Positions 9,426 to 19,271 of a stretch of DNA of 64,000 bases are shown here, piece after piece. This DNA comes from Staphylococcus felis (GTDB lineage Bacteria; Bacillota; Bacilli; Staphylococcales; Staphylococcaceae), in contig NZ_CP027770.1 in the NCBI RefSeq assembly GCF_003012915.1, positions 558,001 to 622,000 of the forward strand, read 5' to 3'. The position numbers and the translations under genes are program-made. The notes beneath the pieces are model-generated. The model saw nothing but the letters and a program-made list of their open reading frames with translations, had not been told where the DNA came from and did not search any database. Within the stretch, counting starts at the first letter, position 1, and every line of letters begins with the position of its first letter.

Positions 9426-11220
9426 CGGTGCAATGGGTACAATCCTCTATTCAGAAGGTTTGGATACATGCCCTGAAAGCTATAATCTGACTCACCCGGA
9501 AAAAGTCGAACGCATCCACAAATCATACGTAGATGCAGGTGCTAATGTAATACAAACAAACACATATGGCGCAAATTTTGAAAAACTCAAACCTTTCGGA
9601 CTAGAACACAAAGTCAAAGCTATTCATGAAGCTGCAGTAGCAATCGCAAAACGTGCAGCGAACGAAGATACATTTGTACTAGGGACTGTCGGTGGATTCA
9701 GAGGCGTTCAACAAGGCGAACTTTCGTTATCGGCCATCCAATACCATACGGAAATCCAAATTGATACGTTAGTCTCATCAGGTGTCGATGGTTTACTCTT
9801 TGAAACATACTATGATTTAAAAGAGTTGCTTGGAGCTGTTACACTCGCTCGCAAAAAATACGATATTCCTATTATTGCACAATTAACAGCATCAAATACG
9901 AATTACTTAATTGATGGTACATTGATAAATGATGCATTGTCACAAGTCATTGAAGTTGGAGCGAATATTGTCGGTCTCAATTGTCACCATGGTCCACATC
10001 ATATGAAAAATACCTTTAGTCATATTGAAATTCCAAATCATGCATACCTATCATGCTACCCTAACGCAAGCTTACTAGATATTGATCATAACCACTTCAA
10101 ATATAGTGAAAATGCTGAATATTTTGGAAATATAGCAGAACAATTAATTGAAGAAGGTGTTCGACTCATCGGTGGCTGTTGCGGAACGACGCCTGAACAT
10201 ATTCGTAAAATTAAAGATGCAGTTACCGGTCTTAAACCTATTACCGATAAAAAAGTTATCCCTATTCACAAAAAAAGAGAACGAACCAAAAAAGAACCGC
10301 ATTCACTCAACTTGGCTGAACGTGCTAAAAAGCAACCTACTATTATCGTAGAGCTCGATACGCCCAAACACCTTGATACGAAACGTTTTTTCGAAAATGT
10401 AAAAGCATTAGATGATGCCAAAATCGACGCGGTGACATTAGCTGATAACTCGCTCGCAACTGTTCGAGTCTCAAACATTGCAGCCGCTAGCTTAATTAAG
10501 CAACGCTTTGATATTGAGCCACTCGTGCATATCACATGCCGAGACCGTAACTTAATCGGGCTACAGTCGCATTTACTAGGTCTATCACTGTTAGGCATTA
10601 ATGAGATTCTTGCTATTACAGGAGATCCGTCTAAAATTGGACACTTGCCAGGTGCAACGAATGTATATGATGTCAATTCCAAGGGCCTTACAGAACTTGC
10701 GCTCAAATTTAATGAGGGCATTAACACTGATGGTGATGCGCTAAAGGCAGAAACAAACTTTAACATCGCCGGGGGATTTGATCCTCATGTAAGAAATATC
10801 AACGCAGCCGTACGTAAAATGGAAACCAAAATTGAGAGCGGCATGCATTATTTCATCACACAACCTATTTTTACAAAAGAAAAAATTATCGAAATTTATG
10901 AAGCTACTAAACATCTCGACGTTCCTATATTCATAGGTGTAATGCCGATTACAAGTTATAAGAACGCTCAATTTTTACATAACGAGGTTCCAGGCATTAA
11001 AATGTCGGATGATGTCTTAGTACAATTCAAAGCAGTAGCTGGAGACAGAGAAGCCACTTATCAACTGAGCGTGTCACTTTGTAAATCGTTAATTGATACT
11101 GTTCACCAGTATTTTAACGGATTATACCTGATCACACCGTTTGAACGTGTCGATTACTCATTAGAACTGGCCGCTTACTCAAAATCAATTACTGACAATA
11201 ATCAGGAGGTTATATTATGA
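9379..11220 (+). CDS. metF: Bifunctional homocysteine S-methyltransferase / methylene-THF reductase
   Basis: A 613-residue fusion. Residues 1-290 form the homocysteine S-methyltransferase domain, with [13 protein letters not shown] at the start and the zinc-binding GLNCHHG and [10 protein letters not shown] motifs. Residues from about 320 to the end are a methylenetetrahydrofolate reductase barrel ([14 protein letters not shown], then HYFITQPIF), using FAD and NAD(P)H to make methyl-THF. The fusion is the YitJ/MetH-like protein typical of Firmicutes. The start is inside the metC 3' end behind a strong AAAGGAGG; the stop overlaps metE by four bases. It supplies the methyl donor used by MetE. 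Confidence 0.95.
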   Translation: MSRLLETLKHNVLVADGAMGTILYSEGLDTCPESYNLTHPEKVERIHKSYVDAGANVIQTNTYGANFEKLKPFGLEHKVKAIHEAAVAIAKRAANEDTFVLGTVGGFRGVQQGELSLSAIQYHTEIQIDTLVSSGVDGLLFETYYDLKELLGAVTLARKKYDIPIIAQLTASNTNYLIDGTLINDALSQVIEVGANIVGLNCHHGPHHMKNTFSHIEIPNHAYLSCYPNASLLDIDHNHFKYSENAEYFGNIAEQLIEEGVRLIGGCCGTTPEHIRKIKDAVTGLKPITDKKVIPIHKKRERTKKEPHSLNLAERAKKQPTIIVELDTPKHLDTKRFFENVKALDDAKIDAVTLADNSLATVRVSNIAAASLIKQRFDIEPLVHITCRDRNLIGLQSHLLGLSLLGINEILAITGDPSKIGHLPGATNVYDVNSKGLTELALKFNEGINTDGDALKAETNFNIAGGFDPHVRNINAAVRKMETKIESGMHYFITQPIFTKEKIIEIYEATKHLDVPIFIGVMPITSYKNAQFLHNEVPGIKMSDDVLVQFKAVAGDREATYQLSVSLCKSLIDTVHQYFNGLYLITPFERVDYSLELAAYSKSITDNNQEVIL

Positions 11221-13463
11221 CAATTAAAACTACAAACTTAGGATTCCCAAGATTAGGACGTAAACGTGAATGGAAAAAAGCAATTGAAGGTTATTGGAAT
11301 AACAAAATTTCAAAAGATGAATTAGATGAAACATTGCAAAATTTACATCGTGAAAACCTATTATTACAAAAAAATTATGGATTAGACAGCGTGCCTGTAG
11401 GTGACTTTTCATTATACGATCATATTTTAGATACATCATTGCTCTTTAATATCATCCCTGAGCGCTTCCAAGGACGCGATGTCAATGATGATTTATTATT
11501 TGATATCGCACGTGGGAATAAAGAACATGTTGCAAGTGCGTTGATCAAATGGTTTAACACAAACTATCACTATATCGTACCTGAATGGGATAATGTCACA
11601 CCTAAAGTACAAAAAAATGCTTTATTAGAACGTTTTAATTATGCAAAGTCATTAAATATCAATGCACATCCAGTTATTGTTGGACCGATTACATTTGTTG
11701 CACTTTCAAAAGGTGGTCACCAATCTTTCGACGAGAAAGTACGTACATTGCTTCCATTATATATCGAAGTATTTGAATCACTCATTCAAGCTGGTGCTGA
11801 AACAATTCAAGTGGATGAACCGATTTTAGTAACAGACAAAGGCGCTGAACTTGAAGCGATTACACGTGAAGCTTATGACGCATTTGCAGGTGCTGAAGTC
11901 TCAAATAAGTTAATCATTCAAACTTATTTTGAACGTGCAAATGTTCAGTTTTTAAGTCGCTTGCCTGTTAAGGGGTTAGGCCTTGACTTTGTACACGACA
12001 ATGGTCATAACCTGCAACAAATTGAAAATGGTGATTTCGATCGATCAAAAACACTTTTTGCAGGTATTATTGACGGTCGCAACGTATGGGCAGCTGATAT
12101 CGAAGCCAAAAAATCTTTAATCGAAAAATTATCGCAATATTCAGATGACCTCTATATTAATCCATCCTCTTCATTATTACACGTACCAGTTTCATTAGAT
12201 GATGAGACATTAGACGATACAGTACGTGAAGGATTAAGCTTTGCGACTGAAAAATTAGAAGAACTCGATGCATTAAAACGCGCAATCAATGACAACAACA
12301 CTGAAAAGTTTGATACATTCAAAGCGCAATATGAGCGTTTCCAAAATCAAGATTTCAAAAATTTGGACTATGACTTTGATCGCGTTCGTTCACAACGTGC
12401 TTCTGCATTTGCTGAACGTAAAGTATTACAACAACGTCGCTTGAACTTACCTGACTTACCAACAACAACGATTGGTTCATTCCCTCAATCGCCAGAAGTA
12501 CGTAAAAAACGTGCTGATTGGAAAAATAATCGTATTACAGATGAAGCATATGATACGTTCTTAAAAGATGAAATCAAACGATGGATTGAAATTCAAGAAG
12601 ATATCGGATTAGATGTATTTGTCCATGGTGAATTCGAACGTAATGACATGGTTGAATTCTTCGGTGAAAAGCTACAAGGATTCTTAGTGACGAAGTTCGG
12701 CTGGGTACAATCATACGGTTCACGTGCCGTTAAACCACCTATTATCTATGGTGATGTTAAATGGACAGCCCCATTAACAGTAGACGAAACCGTTTATGCA
12801 CAAAGTTTAACTGACAAACCTGTAAAAGGTATGTTAACAGGTCCAGTCACTATCTTAAACTGGTCATTCGAACGTGTTGATATTCCACGTGCTACAGTTC
12901 AAGATCAAATTGCACTAGCAATCAATGAAGAAGTCCTTGCATTAGAAAAAGCAGGTATTAAAGTAATTCAAGTCGATGAACCTGCATTACGAGAAGGTTT
13001 ACCTTTACGCAAAGAATTCCATGAAGCATACCTTGAAAAAGCCGTACACAGCTTTAAACTAGCAACATCATCTGTGTCTGATCATACGCAAATTCACACG
13101 CATATGTGCTATTCTCAATTTGGTCAAATCATCCATGCTATTCATGATCTTGATGCAGATGTCATTTCTATTGAAACGTCAAGAAGTCACGGTGATTTAA
13201 TTAAAGATTTTGAGGATATAGATTATGATTTAGGTATTGGTCTAGGGGTTTACGATATCCATAGTCCACGTATACCGACAGAAGATGAGATTACAACAGC
13301 TATCGAACGTGCATTACAACAAATCGACCGCTCACTCTTCTGGGTAAATCCTGACTGTGGTCTTAAAACACGTAAAGAAGACGAAGTAAAAGCAGCATTA
13401 AAAGTGCTTGTCGATAGTGCACAAAAATTACGTCAAAATGAACCGACGCAACCTACAGCATAA
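11217..13463 (+). CDS. metE: Cobalamin-independent methionine synthase
   Basis: 748 residues, the full family length. An N-terminal barrel starts [20 protein letters not shown], and the C-terminal catalytic barrel starts [15 protein letters not shown]. Zinc ligands are visible as the His and Cys of HTHMCYSQF, a Glu in the strand before it, and the Cys of [11 protein letters not shown]. It transfers the methyl group of methyl-THF polyglutamate to homocysteine without B12. It is translationally coupled to metF (ATGA overlap at 11217-11220) and ends the biosynthetic part of the operon; a cyclase-family gene follows after 12 bases. Confidence 0.97.
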   Translation: MTIKTTNLGFPRLGRKREWKKAIEGYWNNKISKDELDETLQNLHRENLLLQKNYGLDSVPVGDFSLYDHILDTSLLFNIIPERFQGRDVNDDLLFDIARGNKEHVASALIKWFNTNYHYIVPEWDNVTPKVQKNALLERFNYAKSLNINAHPVIVGPITFVALSKGGHQSFDEKVRTLLPLYIEVFESLIQAGAETIQVDEPILVTDKGAELEAITREAYDAFAGAEVSNKLIIQTYFERANVQFLSRLPVKGLGLDFVHDNGHNLQQIENGDFDRSKTLFAGIIDGRNVWAADIEAKKSLIEKLSQYSDDLYINPSSSLLHVPVSLDDETLDDTVREGLSFATEKLEELDALKRAINDNNTEKFDTFKAQYERFQNQDFKNLDYDFDRVRSQRASAFAERKVLQQRRLNLPDLPTTTIGSFPQSPEVRKKRADWKNNRITDEAYDTFLKDEIKRWIEIQEDIGLDVFVHGEFERNDMVEFFGEKLQGFLVTKFGWVQSYGSRAVKPPIIYGDVKWTAPLTVDETVYAQSLTDKPVKGMLTGPVTILNWSFERVDIPRATVQDQIALAINEEVLALEKAGIKVIQVDEPALREGLPLRKEFHEAYLEKAVHSFKLATSSVSDHTQIHTHMCYSQFGQIIHAIHDLDADVISIETSRSHGDLIKDFEDIDYDLGIGLGVYDIHSPRIPTEDEITTAIERALQQIDRSLFWVNPDCGLKTRKEDEVKAALKVLVDSAQKLRQNEPTQPTA

Positions 13464-13475
13464 GGGGGCATTCAT

Positions 13476-14231
13476 ATGTCATACCCACTTTGGGATCAAC
13501 TTGCTTCACTCAAAAAATTACGTTGGGTTGACTTAACACATACCTTCAATGCACAGTCCCCACATTTTAGTGCATTTGAAGGTGCACAAGTTAAGACACC
13601 CTTCACTGTTCAAAAAGATGGTTTTTTCGTTCAAGAATGGTCTTTTGTAACACAATACGGAACACATATCGACGCACCTATACATTTTGTAGAAAATCAG
13701 CGGTACTTACATGAGCTCGAACTACAAGAACTTGTCTTACCTTTAATCGTTCTTGATTTTTCTCAAGAAGTCGCGCAAAATTCAGATTTTATCTTAACAC
13801 GCGAACATCTCATTGAATGGGAATCACAACATGGCACTATTGAAGCAGATACATTTGTCGCTTTTCGAAGTGATTGGTCTAAACGATGGCCTGATCACGA
13901 TGCCTTCGAAAATAAAGACCAAAATGGCCAACAGCATCTCCCTGGCTGGTCATTAGAAGCTATACAATTTTTAGTTGAAGAACGGTATGTCGCTGCAATC
14001 GGGCATGAAACATTCGATACTGATGCTTCAATCGATATCGCTAAAAATGGCGACATCGTTGGAGAACGGTATATTTTAGGCCAAGACCGCTACCAAATTG
14101 AATTACTCAACAACTTAGATCAACTTCCAAGTCGAGGCGCCATTATTTATAATATTTCACCGAAACCCGATAACGCACCCGGATTTCCAGTCAGAAGTTT
14201 TGCAATTGTACCTGATATAGATTCACCATAA
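13476..14231 (+). CDS. Cyclase-family (kynurenine-formamidase-like) metal hydrolase
   Basis: 251 residues of the PF04199 cyclase family. The metal-binding signature is present as QYGTHIDAPIHF (the H-G-T-H-x-D-x-P-x-H pattern with one change at the first His). A C-terminal GFPVRSFAIVP segment is also typical. Members include arylformamidases and isatin hydrolase, so the substrate is unknown here. It starts at ATG 13476 after AAGGGGGC, only 12 bases from the metE stop, and precedes the terminator at 14251, so it is the last gene of the met transcript. A role in methionine metabolism is inferred only from position. Confidence 0.8.
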   Translation: MSYPLWDQLASLKKLRWVDLTHTFNAQSPHFSAFEGAQVKTPFTVQKDGFFVQEWSFVTQYGTHIDAPIHFVENQRYLHELELQELVLPLIVLDFSQEVAQNSDFILTREHLIEWESQHGTIEADTFVAFRSDWSKRWPDHDAFENKDQNGQQHLPGWSLEAIQFLVEERYVAAIGHETFDTDASIDIAKNGDIVGERYILGQDRYQIELLNNLDQLPSRGAIIYNISPKPDNAPGFPVRSFAIVPDIDSP

Positions 14232-14250
14232 AACTTTTCTCAAACAAGAC

Positions 14251-14292
14251 ATCCCCCGTACTATGTCACATAGGTAGTACAGGGGATTTTTC
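14251..14292 (+). terminator. Rho-independent terminator of the met operon
   Basis: ATCCCCCGTACTA (14251-14263) pairs with TAGTACAGGGGAT (14275-14287) with one mismatch and an 11-base loop, followed by TTTTTCTC. It lies 20 bases after the cyclase-family stop. Confidence 0.9.
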
Positions 14293-14312
14293 TCTTTAAT
14301 ATATTATTTATA

Positions 14313-14334
14313 GGTTCTATAATAAATCGGACTG
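14313..14334. repeat. Scar of an ISL3-type terminal inverted repeat
   Basis: The 22 bases starting GGTTCTATAATAAATCGG and ending ACTG match the terminal repeat of the elements at 1869-3357, 20871 and 25646. Nothing else of the element remains here: the following sequence is a different, nested-hairpin repeat. It marks an old insertion or deletion junction. Confidence 0.7.
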
Positions 14335-14353
14335 TTGTATAAATAATTTCATT

Positions 14354-14491
14354 TATTTGATTGTTCCATAAAGCCTCGCTTTTCTAGGCGCCTCACCTCA
14401 ACTCATTTTAAGATTGAACTTATCCAATCTTAAAATGGATTTTCGGTTACGGCAAGATGCCTCAGAAGTCTCGGCTTAGGAAACAATCAAA
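14354..14491. repeat. Nested-hairpin intergenic repeat (about 138 bp)
   Basis: An outer inverted repeat (ATTTGATTGTTCC at 14354-14366 against GGAAACAATCAAAT at 14478-14491) encloses an inner perfect 13-bp stem (CATTTTAAGATTG at 14403-14415 against CAATCTTAAAATG at 14424-14436) with an 8-base loop. Between them lie CTCGC, TTCTAGG, CCTCAG and GTCTCGG blocks that also occur, in the same order, in the repeats at 40594 and 61205. It looks like a diverged member of that family. The sequence around it, 14232-14720, contains no gene. Confidence 0.65.
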
Positions 14492-14610
14492 TATGCTATA
14501 TTTATTCACACCCCTAAGTTATAAAATATGTTTTACCAACTCAATTTTACTGATTTATGTTGTATTAAAAGAGGCATTAATGTTCAAGACTTTATGATCA
14601 CACAACGAAA

Positions 14611-14645
14611 AAGGCGTTAAGCAATCCATTATTGCATAACGCCTT
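14611..14645. terminator. Hairpin terminator between repeat region and membrane gene
   Basis: AAGGCGTTAAGCAAT (14611-14625) pairs with ATTGCATAACGCCTT (14631-14645) with one mismatch. The better T-run is on the minus strand (A-run at 14607-14612), so it may stop minus-strand transcription or be bidirectional. Confidence 0.65.
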
Positions 14646-14720
14646 AATTTAATGCGACCAGTCTATTTATAATAATCCTTTGGTATACTATCAATCATGA
14701 TATTCAAAAGGAGCGTTACG

Positions 14721-15089
14721 ATGAAAAAACTTTTCAAATCATTATTATGGCTACTTGCACTTCTACCTCTCGAGTTTATCGCTTTAGCTACAGATTATTA
14801 CATGCATACTATGCTAGGCTATGTCCCATTTGTCATTGTTGCTATCATCATTGGCTTTTCAATTGATAAGTCCGGGCTCGCAAACAATTGGTATCTTTTG
14901 CTCAGTCGATTCATTGGCATAGGTTTATCTTGGTTATGCATACAATGCTTTATTAATATTGACGCTTCCGACGCCTATTTTAAACCATTACCAGTCGAGA
15001 GTTTGTCATTATTACTAGGGCTCATTTGGTTTATCACGCTAGCTATAAGTTATTGGTTCATACATGAGTTAAACTCCCGTCATCAATAA
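14721..15089 (+). CDS. Small membrane protein, function unknown
   Basis: 122 residues with four predicted membrane segments (roughly residues 5-22, 32-50, 62-80 and 95-113 by hydrophobicity) and no recognised domain. ATG 14721 is preferred over ATG 14697 because AAAGGAG at 14707-14713 precedes it by seven bases and the shorter form begins with the membrane-like MKKLFKSLLWLLALLPL. The gene stands alone between a hairpin and a convergent small gene. I do not recognise its family. Confidence 0.75.
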   Translation: MKKLFKSLLWLLALLPLEFIALATDYYMHTMLGYVPFVIVAIIIGFSIDKSGLANNWYLLLSRFIGIGLSWLCIQCFINIDASDAYFKPLPVESLSLLLGLIWFITLAISYWFIHELNSRHQ

Positions 15090-15105
15090 AAAGTACGTAC
15101 AATAA

Positions 15106-15264
15106 CTAGTCAGAACTTAAAATAAATAATACAAAAAAAGTAAAGGGTACCAATTCAAAGCTTCGAATGAGTATCGTATTATGCCCCGTGATTTCGGGTA
15201 ACATGAAGGCAATCAATGCAGTAAAAATAAGCAAAATAAGGTACACTTTTCTCTTTACACTCAT
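15106..15264 (-). CDS. 52-residue membrane peptide, unknown
   Basis: From ATG 15264 the frame encodes MSVKRKVYLILLIFTAL and continues to 52 residues with two hydrophobic stretches. The frame is open further upstream, but GGAGG lies eight bases before this ATG, so the short form is the likely product. It is convergent with the 14721-15089 gene. No family is recognised. It could be a small membrane-stress or regulatory peptide, but nothing in the sequence decides that. Confidence 0.55.
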   Translation of the reverse strand: MSVKRKVYLILLIFTALIAFMLPEITGHNTILIRSFELVPFTFFVLFILSSD

Positions 15265-15420
15265 ATCAATAGCCCTCCAATTAAACGCGTATAATCTCGG
15301 AATTGTAACACTATTTGACCGTTTTGACTCATTGGCACGTGCTCTAAAATTCACGTTTTACTATAACATTGATTGCGTCATATGTTTAATTAAAAGTCGG
15401 TAACCTACATTGATTTATAA

Positions 15421-15453
15421 AAAATCGTCTCCCTGTTCTGAGAGACGATTTTT
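15421..15453 (-). terminator. Terminator of the urease accessory operon
   Basis: AAAATCGTCTC (15421-15431) pairs with GAGACGATTTT (15442-15452). On the minus strand the hairpin follows immediately after the ureD stop codon (15454-15456) and ends in a T-run. Confidence 0.9.
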
Positions 15454-16287
15454 CTAATATTTTCTTAAAAATTGTGCATCTTCTTCGTGATCGTTTTTCA
15501 TTACAAATTGATGAACAGTATCAATTACTTTTTTGATACTATCTGTTGAATGCGCTAAAATACGGAATGTTAAACCGTGTGTAGGGAGTAATGTGACGCC
15601 GATACGACACGTTTCATTGATTAATGGCTGAATCACTTCTTGTACCGCTTCAACGGTTTTTTGATTGACTCCAGGACTAATATAAAAACATGAAGCCATA
15701 TGGGTAAATCCTTCCATATATCCCATTTCAGCAATTTCATTTTTCTTTGTATCAAGTTTTAAGTTATCAAATACAACTAATTCACCATCGACATAAATTT
15801 CATTAAACAAATGTAGATAATCGTATCTAAATGGTCGGCCTTTTTCGTCATAACCTGGTGTCAAAATATCCGTGTAAAACATAGATGCTGTTGATTTTAA
15901 GTTAAACCGATTATGTTGAAAAAATCTCGCATTAGTATATCCGATAATCGGATCACTTATAAACTCCATAAATGAGTGATCATCGAGATTGATTGTTTGA
16001 TACTGCTCAACCTTGTCATTCAATGTTTTGAAAACAATGGTCGCACCTTGTGTCGTTAATATCGCATGTGCATGAGGTTCGTAAGTAATTTCCGTTCGAT
16101 AGCGGTCGCCATCGACATATCCACCGCCTAAGTTAATTAAAAACATCGTCGGATGTGGACTTCCATTTAAATAAGTAGGACGCATGACTTTGAGCCCACC
16201 TTGAAAGTATGTTTTACCATTCACGGTGCGGTCGCCGTCATGCTTAAATGTGAGATCTAACTCACCTGTCCATTCTGATATGGCCAT
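15454..16287 (-). CDS. ureD: Urease accessory protein UreD (UreH)
   Basis: 277 residues, the normal length. UreD binds the apo-urease and, with UreF and UreG, forms the scaffold through which nickel reaches the active site. Recognisable features are the N-terminal LTFKHDGDRTVNGKTYFQGG, LINLGGGYVDGDRY and TTQGATIVFK blocks. The start overlaps the last base of ureG. The reading frame is intact although its client, the urease catalytic subunit, is destroyed upstream; see the ureC entry. Confidence 0.95.
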   Translation of the reverse strand: MAISEWTGELDLTFKHDGDRTVNGKTYFQGGLKVMRPTYLNGSPHPTMFLINLGGGYVDGDRYRTEITYEPHAHAILTTQGATIVFKTLNDKVEQYQTINLDDHSFMEFISDPIIGYTNARFFQHNRFNLKSTASMFYTDILTPGYDEKGRPFRYDYLHLFNEIYVDGELVVFDNLKLDTKKNEIAEMGYMEGFTHMASCFYISPGVNQKTVEAVQEVIQPLINETCRIGVTLLPTHGLTFRILAHSTDSIKKVIDTVHQFVMKNDHEEDAQFLRKY

Positions 16288-16898
16288 TATTCAAGTCCTT
16301 CAAAAAAGATATCTTTACGAATCCATTCAATGACATCATCTAGACCATCGTCTGTTTTTAAGTTCGTAAATGCAAATGGGCGATCTTTACGGAAAATCTT
16401 TGTATCTTCAGCCATACGTTCAAGTGACGCACCTACATGCGGTGCAAGATCTGTTTTATTAATGACAAAGTAGTCAGACTTGATCATACCTTGACCACCT
16501 TTACGTGGGATCTTTTCACCTTGGGCAACATCGATAATGTAAATTGAAAAATCAACGAGCTCTGGACTAAAGGTTGCTGCTAAATTATCGCCCCCTGACT
16601 CAATGAAAATCAATTCAATATCGTGATGACGCTCCATTAATTCATCAATTGCTGCAAAATTCATTGATGCATCTTCACGTATTGCTGTGTGTGGACATCC
16701 TCCAGTTTCCACACCAATAATACGGTCTTCTGGTAAAACACCTGTTTCAACGAGTATTTTTTGGTCCTCTTTTGTATAAATATCATTTGTAATAACGCCA
16801 ATACTTTTATCTTTAGATAGACGTTTTACGATTTTTTCAATTAATTGCGTTTTACCTGCACCTACAGGACCACCAACACCAATTTTGATGGGTTTCAT
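16287..16898 (-). CDS. ureG: Urease accessory GTPase UreG
   Basis: 203 residues, a SIMIBI-class GTPase. The P-loop [15 protein letters not shown] is at residues 7-21, the nickel-binding Cys-Pro-His of [11 protein letters not shown] is at about 67-77, the Glu-Ser-Gly-Gly-Asp-Asn-Leu motif ([11 protein letters not shown]) follows, and NKTDLA is the guanine-specificity motif. UreG delivers nickel on GTP hydrolysis. It lies 12 bases after ureF and overlaps ureD by one base. All key residues are present, so the protein looks functional. Confidence 0.96.
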   Translation of the reverse strand: MKPIKIGVGGPVGAGKTQLIEKIVKRLSKDKSIGVITNDIYTKEDQKILVETGVLPEDRIIGVETGGCPHTAIREDASMNFAAIDELMERHHDIELIFIESGGDNLAATFSPELVDFSIYIIDVAQGEKIPRKGGQGMIKSDYFVINKTDLAPHVGASLERMAEDTKIFRKDRPFAFTNLKTDDGLDDVIEWIRKDIFFEGLE

Positions 16899-16910
16899 AT
16901 CGCATTCCTC

Positions 16911-17600
16911 CTAAGAAATAAAAATACGTACATTCACATTTTCATGTTCAAGTTGATTCATTTCGATACCTGGTGCTGTCAAACCAAAATCTGATTCTTC
17001 AAGTTGCATGACCATTTCACGTGTTGTCGTAATATACGGAATCATTTCGGCAACTATTTTTTGACCTTCTGTTTGGCCTAATGGTATAGCGCGCACAGCA
17101 TTTTGCGTTAAGCTCGAAACATTTTGATAATAATAGTAATCTATTGTCTCTTCAATGCTTAACCCTAAATGATGTCCGAGTATCGCAAAAACTACTGCCG
17201 GATGCGTACGTATCGCATAATCGGACATTTTGTCATAATACCAATCGAGCCACGCATCATCATACAATGTGTGTGCAAGACTTATCATACGCTTTCCCAT
17301 TTGTTTTGTCCCGTTTCGTGTTTCTCTTGGGATATTTTGCACAAATAATAACTGATCTAAACGTTCTATTGCTTCGGGTTGATGATCCTGTATTGCTTGA
17401 TATGTCATGCGCATCGCAAGACCATCTGTATACGTAAGTTGTTCTGTTAAAAAGACCTCTAACCATTTTTTAAATGATGTACCATCATGGACATCACCAC
17501 GTTGAATATATGTTTCCAGTCCAAATGAATGACTAAATGCTCCTGTCGGAAATTGTGAATCACAGAACTGAAATAGTTTAAGATAGGCTTGATCAATCAT
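16911..17600 (-). CDS. ureF: Urease accessory protein UreF
   Basis: 229 residues, all-helical family. [21 protein letters not shown] near the N-terminus is the family signature and is conserved. UreF acts as the activator and docking partner for UreG in the urease maturation complex. Its start overlaps the ureE end by eight bases, showing the usual E-F-G-D coupling. No lesion is visible. Confidence 0.95.
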   Translation of the reverse strand: MIDQAYLKLFQFCDSQFPTGAFSHSFGLETYIQRGDVHDGTSFKKWLEVFLTEQLTYTDGLAMRMTYQAIQDHQPEAIERLDQLLFVQNIPRETRNGTKQMGKRMISLAHTLYDDAWLDWYYDKMSDYAIRTHPAVVFAILGHHLGLSIEETIDYYYYQNVSSLTQNAVRAIPLGQTEGQKIVAEMIPYITTTREMVMQLEESDFGLTAPGIEMNQLEHENVNVRIFIS

Positions 17601-18048
17601 GAGAGTGTCCTATATGTTTGAATGCTTGATTCACTTTACGATCTTCACGCTCGTAAGGTATGCCAAGGTCCTTAAGCAAATCTTCAACGAGATAGTCGTA
17701 TTGGACGAGCATTTCATTTTCATCTGTAAATTGCGCAGGTAAATGACGATTACCTAATTGATGCGCAATATCTCCCATTTCTTTGATTGTACGTGGTTTG
17801 ATGGCGATAATATCTTCTGAATTAACATCTATAATAATCATATTGTGATCATCACGATACAAAATATCTCCATACTGTAAATCAATAGGCTGATTTAAAC
17901 GAATACCAATTTCTGTACCATGGTCTGACTTAACGCGTTGAATACGTTTAACCAAATCAGAGTTCTCTAAATAAACTTTTTCGATATGCACATTCTTTTC
18001 GTCTTGCGATAAATTCGCTATATTGCCTTGAATTTCCTCTACTATCAT
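17593..18048 (-). CDS. ureE: Urease accessory nickel metallochaperone UreE
   Basis: About 151 residues. The N-terminal beta domain ([13 protein letters not shown]) and the C-terminal metal-binding domain with [17 protein letters not shown] are clear. The tail ends HIGHSHD, a short His cluster that may bind nickel. ATG 18048 is preferred over ATG 18057, which abuts the AGGAG site. It lies 12 bases after the ureC pseudogene stop and would originally have been translated from the ureABC transcript. Confidence 0.93.
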   Translation of the reverse strand: MIVEEIQGNIANLSQDEKNVHIEKVYLENSDLVKRIQRVKSDHGTEIGIRLNQPIDLQYGDILYRDDHNMIIIDVNSEDIIAIKPRTIKEMGDIAHQLGNRHLPAQFTDENEMLVQYDYLVEDLLKDLGIPYEREDRKVNQAFKHIGHSHD

Positions 18049-18060
18049 CTCACTCATCTC

Positions 18061-18790
18061 CTAAAATAAGAAATAACGTTGAGCTAATGGCAATTCAGTA
18101 GCCACCTCACCCTTAAGGGCTTCACCGTCTATCATCACATCATAAGTTCGAGGATCCACTTCAATTTTTGGCATTGTATCGTTGTTTTTCATATCTTTTA
18201 GTAAGATTACGAATTCCCTGTACTGGACATACGAGGCATTTCACCCCTAATGTACGTTGGATATCTTTGTCGTAAGCATGCTTTGATACGAAAGTAAACG
18301 AAGTACGTTGTTGATTCGTGCTATATTGACCATACATTAAACGATAATTCATTGGTTCTGACATTGGGATTGAGCCATTAATGCGGTATGGTTTAATGCA
18401 TGCCCTTTGCTTGAAACTCAACATTCACTAATAACTCCTCTACTACTTCCAACATACGGCGGATATACCACTTTCAATTGCCACTTGCACTTGTTCAGGG
18501 TTAATAGCGTATCGATTCCGCCAGCTGTAGCGATACGACCTTCACCAGAAATCACGTCAGTCTCTACATCGATCATAAAGTCAATATCGTCCATCATATC
18601 TAGATTTCCAGTCCACTAATACCGACAATATATTTATTTTTTACACTAATATCCCCTTTTACAACTTTATCATAATCAATGACTCATGCGTTAGCGATTA
18701 AGAAGGTCATCACGAGTCGCATTAGGATTCTGATTCATCTCATCTCGAATTGATTGACCGCCACCATAATGTTGATTCGTTACCTAACCT
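18061..18790 (-). pseudogene. ureC: Urease alpha subunit, internally deleted and frameshifted
   Basis: Minus-strand fragments in order match UreC. The N-terminal part reads GGGQSIRDEMNQNPNATRDD, then IDYDKVVKGDISVKNKYIVGI, then [17 protein letters not shown]. It then jumps directly to the C-terminal part ([48 protein letters not shown] and QRYFLF at the stop, 18061-18063). Several frameshifts separate the pieces. Intact UreC has about 570 residues; roughly 300 central residues, including the nickel-binding histidines, carbamylated lysine and catalytic flap, are gone. No ureA or ureB remnant is visible upstream. Confidence 0.92.
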
Positions 18791-19206
18791 ATTTTCTAAT
18801 CACTTGTATTTACAATTATTTTTCAAGATAGGGTTGTGAATATTAATTTTATATACCTGCAGCATTATTAATACATAATTCATTAATTCCATTAAGATTT
18901 AGAGAAACAAATAATATATTTTCTGACGTTGATTTTACTTTGACTAATATAAAATATAAGCCCTATTTTTTAATGTTTTTTTCTTGAATATACTCAAATT
19001 CTTAATTTGACTATTTGAATAAATACCCTTGTTATAACCGAAAAAATAACAACTATTATCAATATTATTGATAATGTAAGGATAGTTCTATTGCTACAGA
19101 TAATCCCAAACTTGATAATTTTCATTTAATGCGTAATCCACCTTCTTCAATAACACAAAAATCAAAACAACTGAAAAAATGTATCTTGACTCATACTAAC
19201 TCAATA
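18791..19206. other. AT-rich non-coding stretch upstream of the ureC remnant
   Basis: No open frame with a ribosome-binding site and no urease-like fragment (ureA, ureB or a promoter-proximal part of ureC) is visible. This is where ureA and ureB would be expected; the stretch looks like a deletion scar. No repeat was recognised in it. Confidence 0.5.
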
Positions 19207-19270
19207 GTTAAGCACTAAAGCTTTAAGAGATTGCTTAATGATGCTCCAAAACTTTAGTGCTTAGCTTAAC
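19207..19270 (-). terminator. Hairpin terminator after the CstA-family gene
   Basis: TTAAGCACTAAAG (from 19208) pairs with CTTTAGTGCTTAGCTTAA (to 19269) across a loop of about 30 bases. It lies directly after the minus-strand stop at 19272-19274. Confidence 0.65.
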
Positions 19271-19271
19271 G

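Noticed and set aside
10266..10766. 166-codon minus-strand ORF inside metF
   Set aside because: It is antisense to a well-conserved enzyme, has Ser/Leu-rich shadow composition and no ribosome-binding site.
15167..15403. 78-codon plus-strand ORF opposite the 52-residue peptide
   Set aside because: No ribosome-binding site; the minus-strand frame has GGAGG at good spacing.
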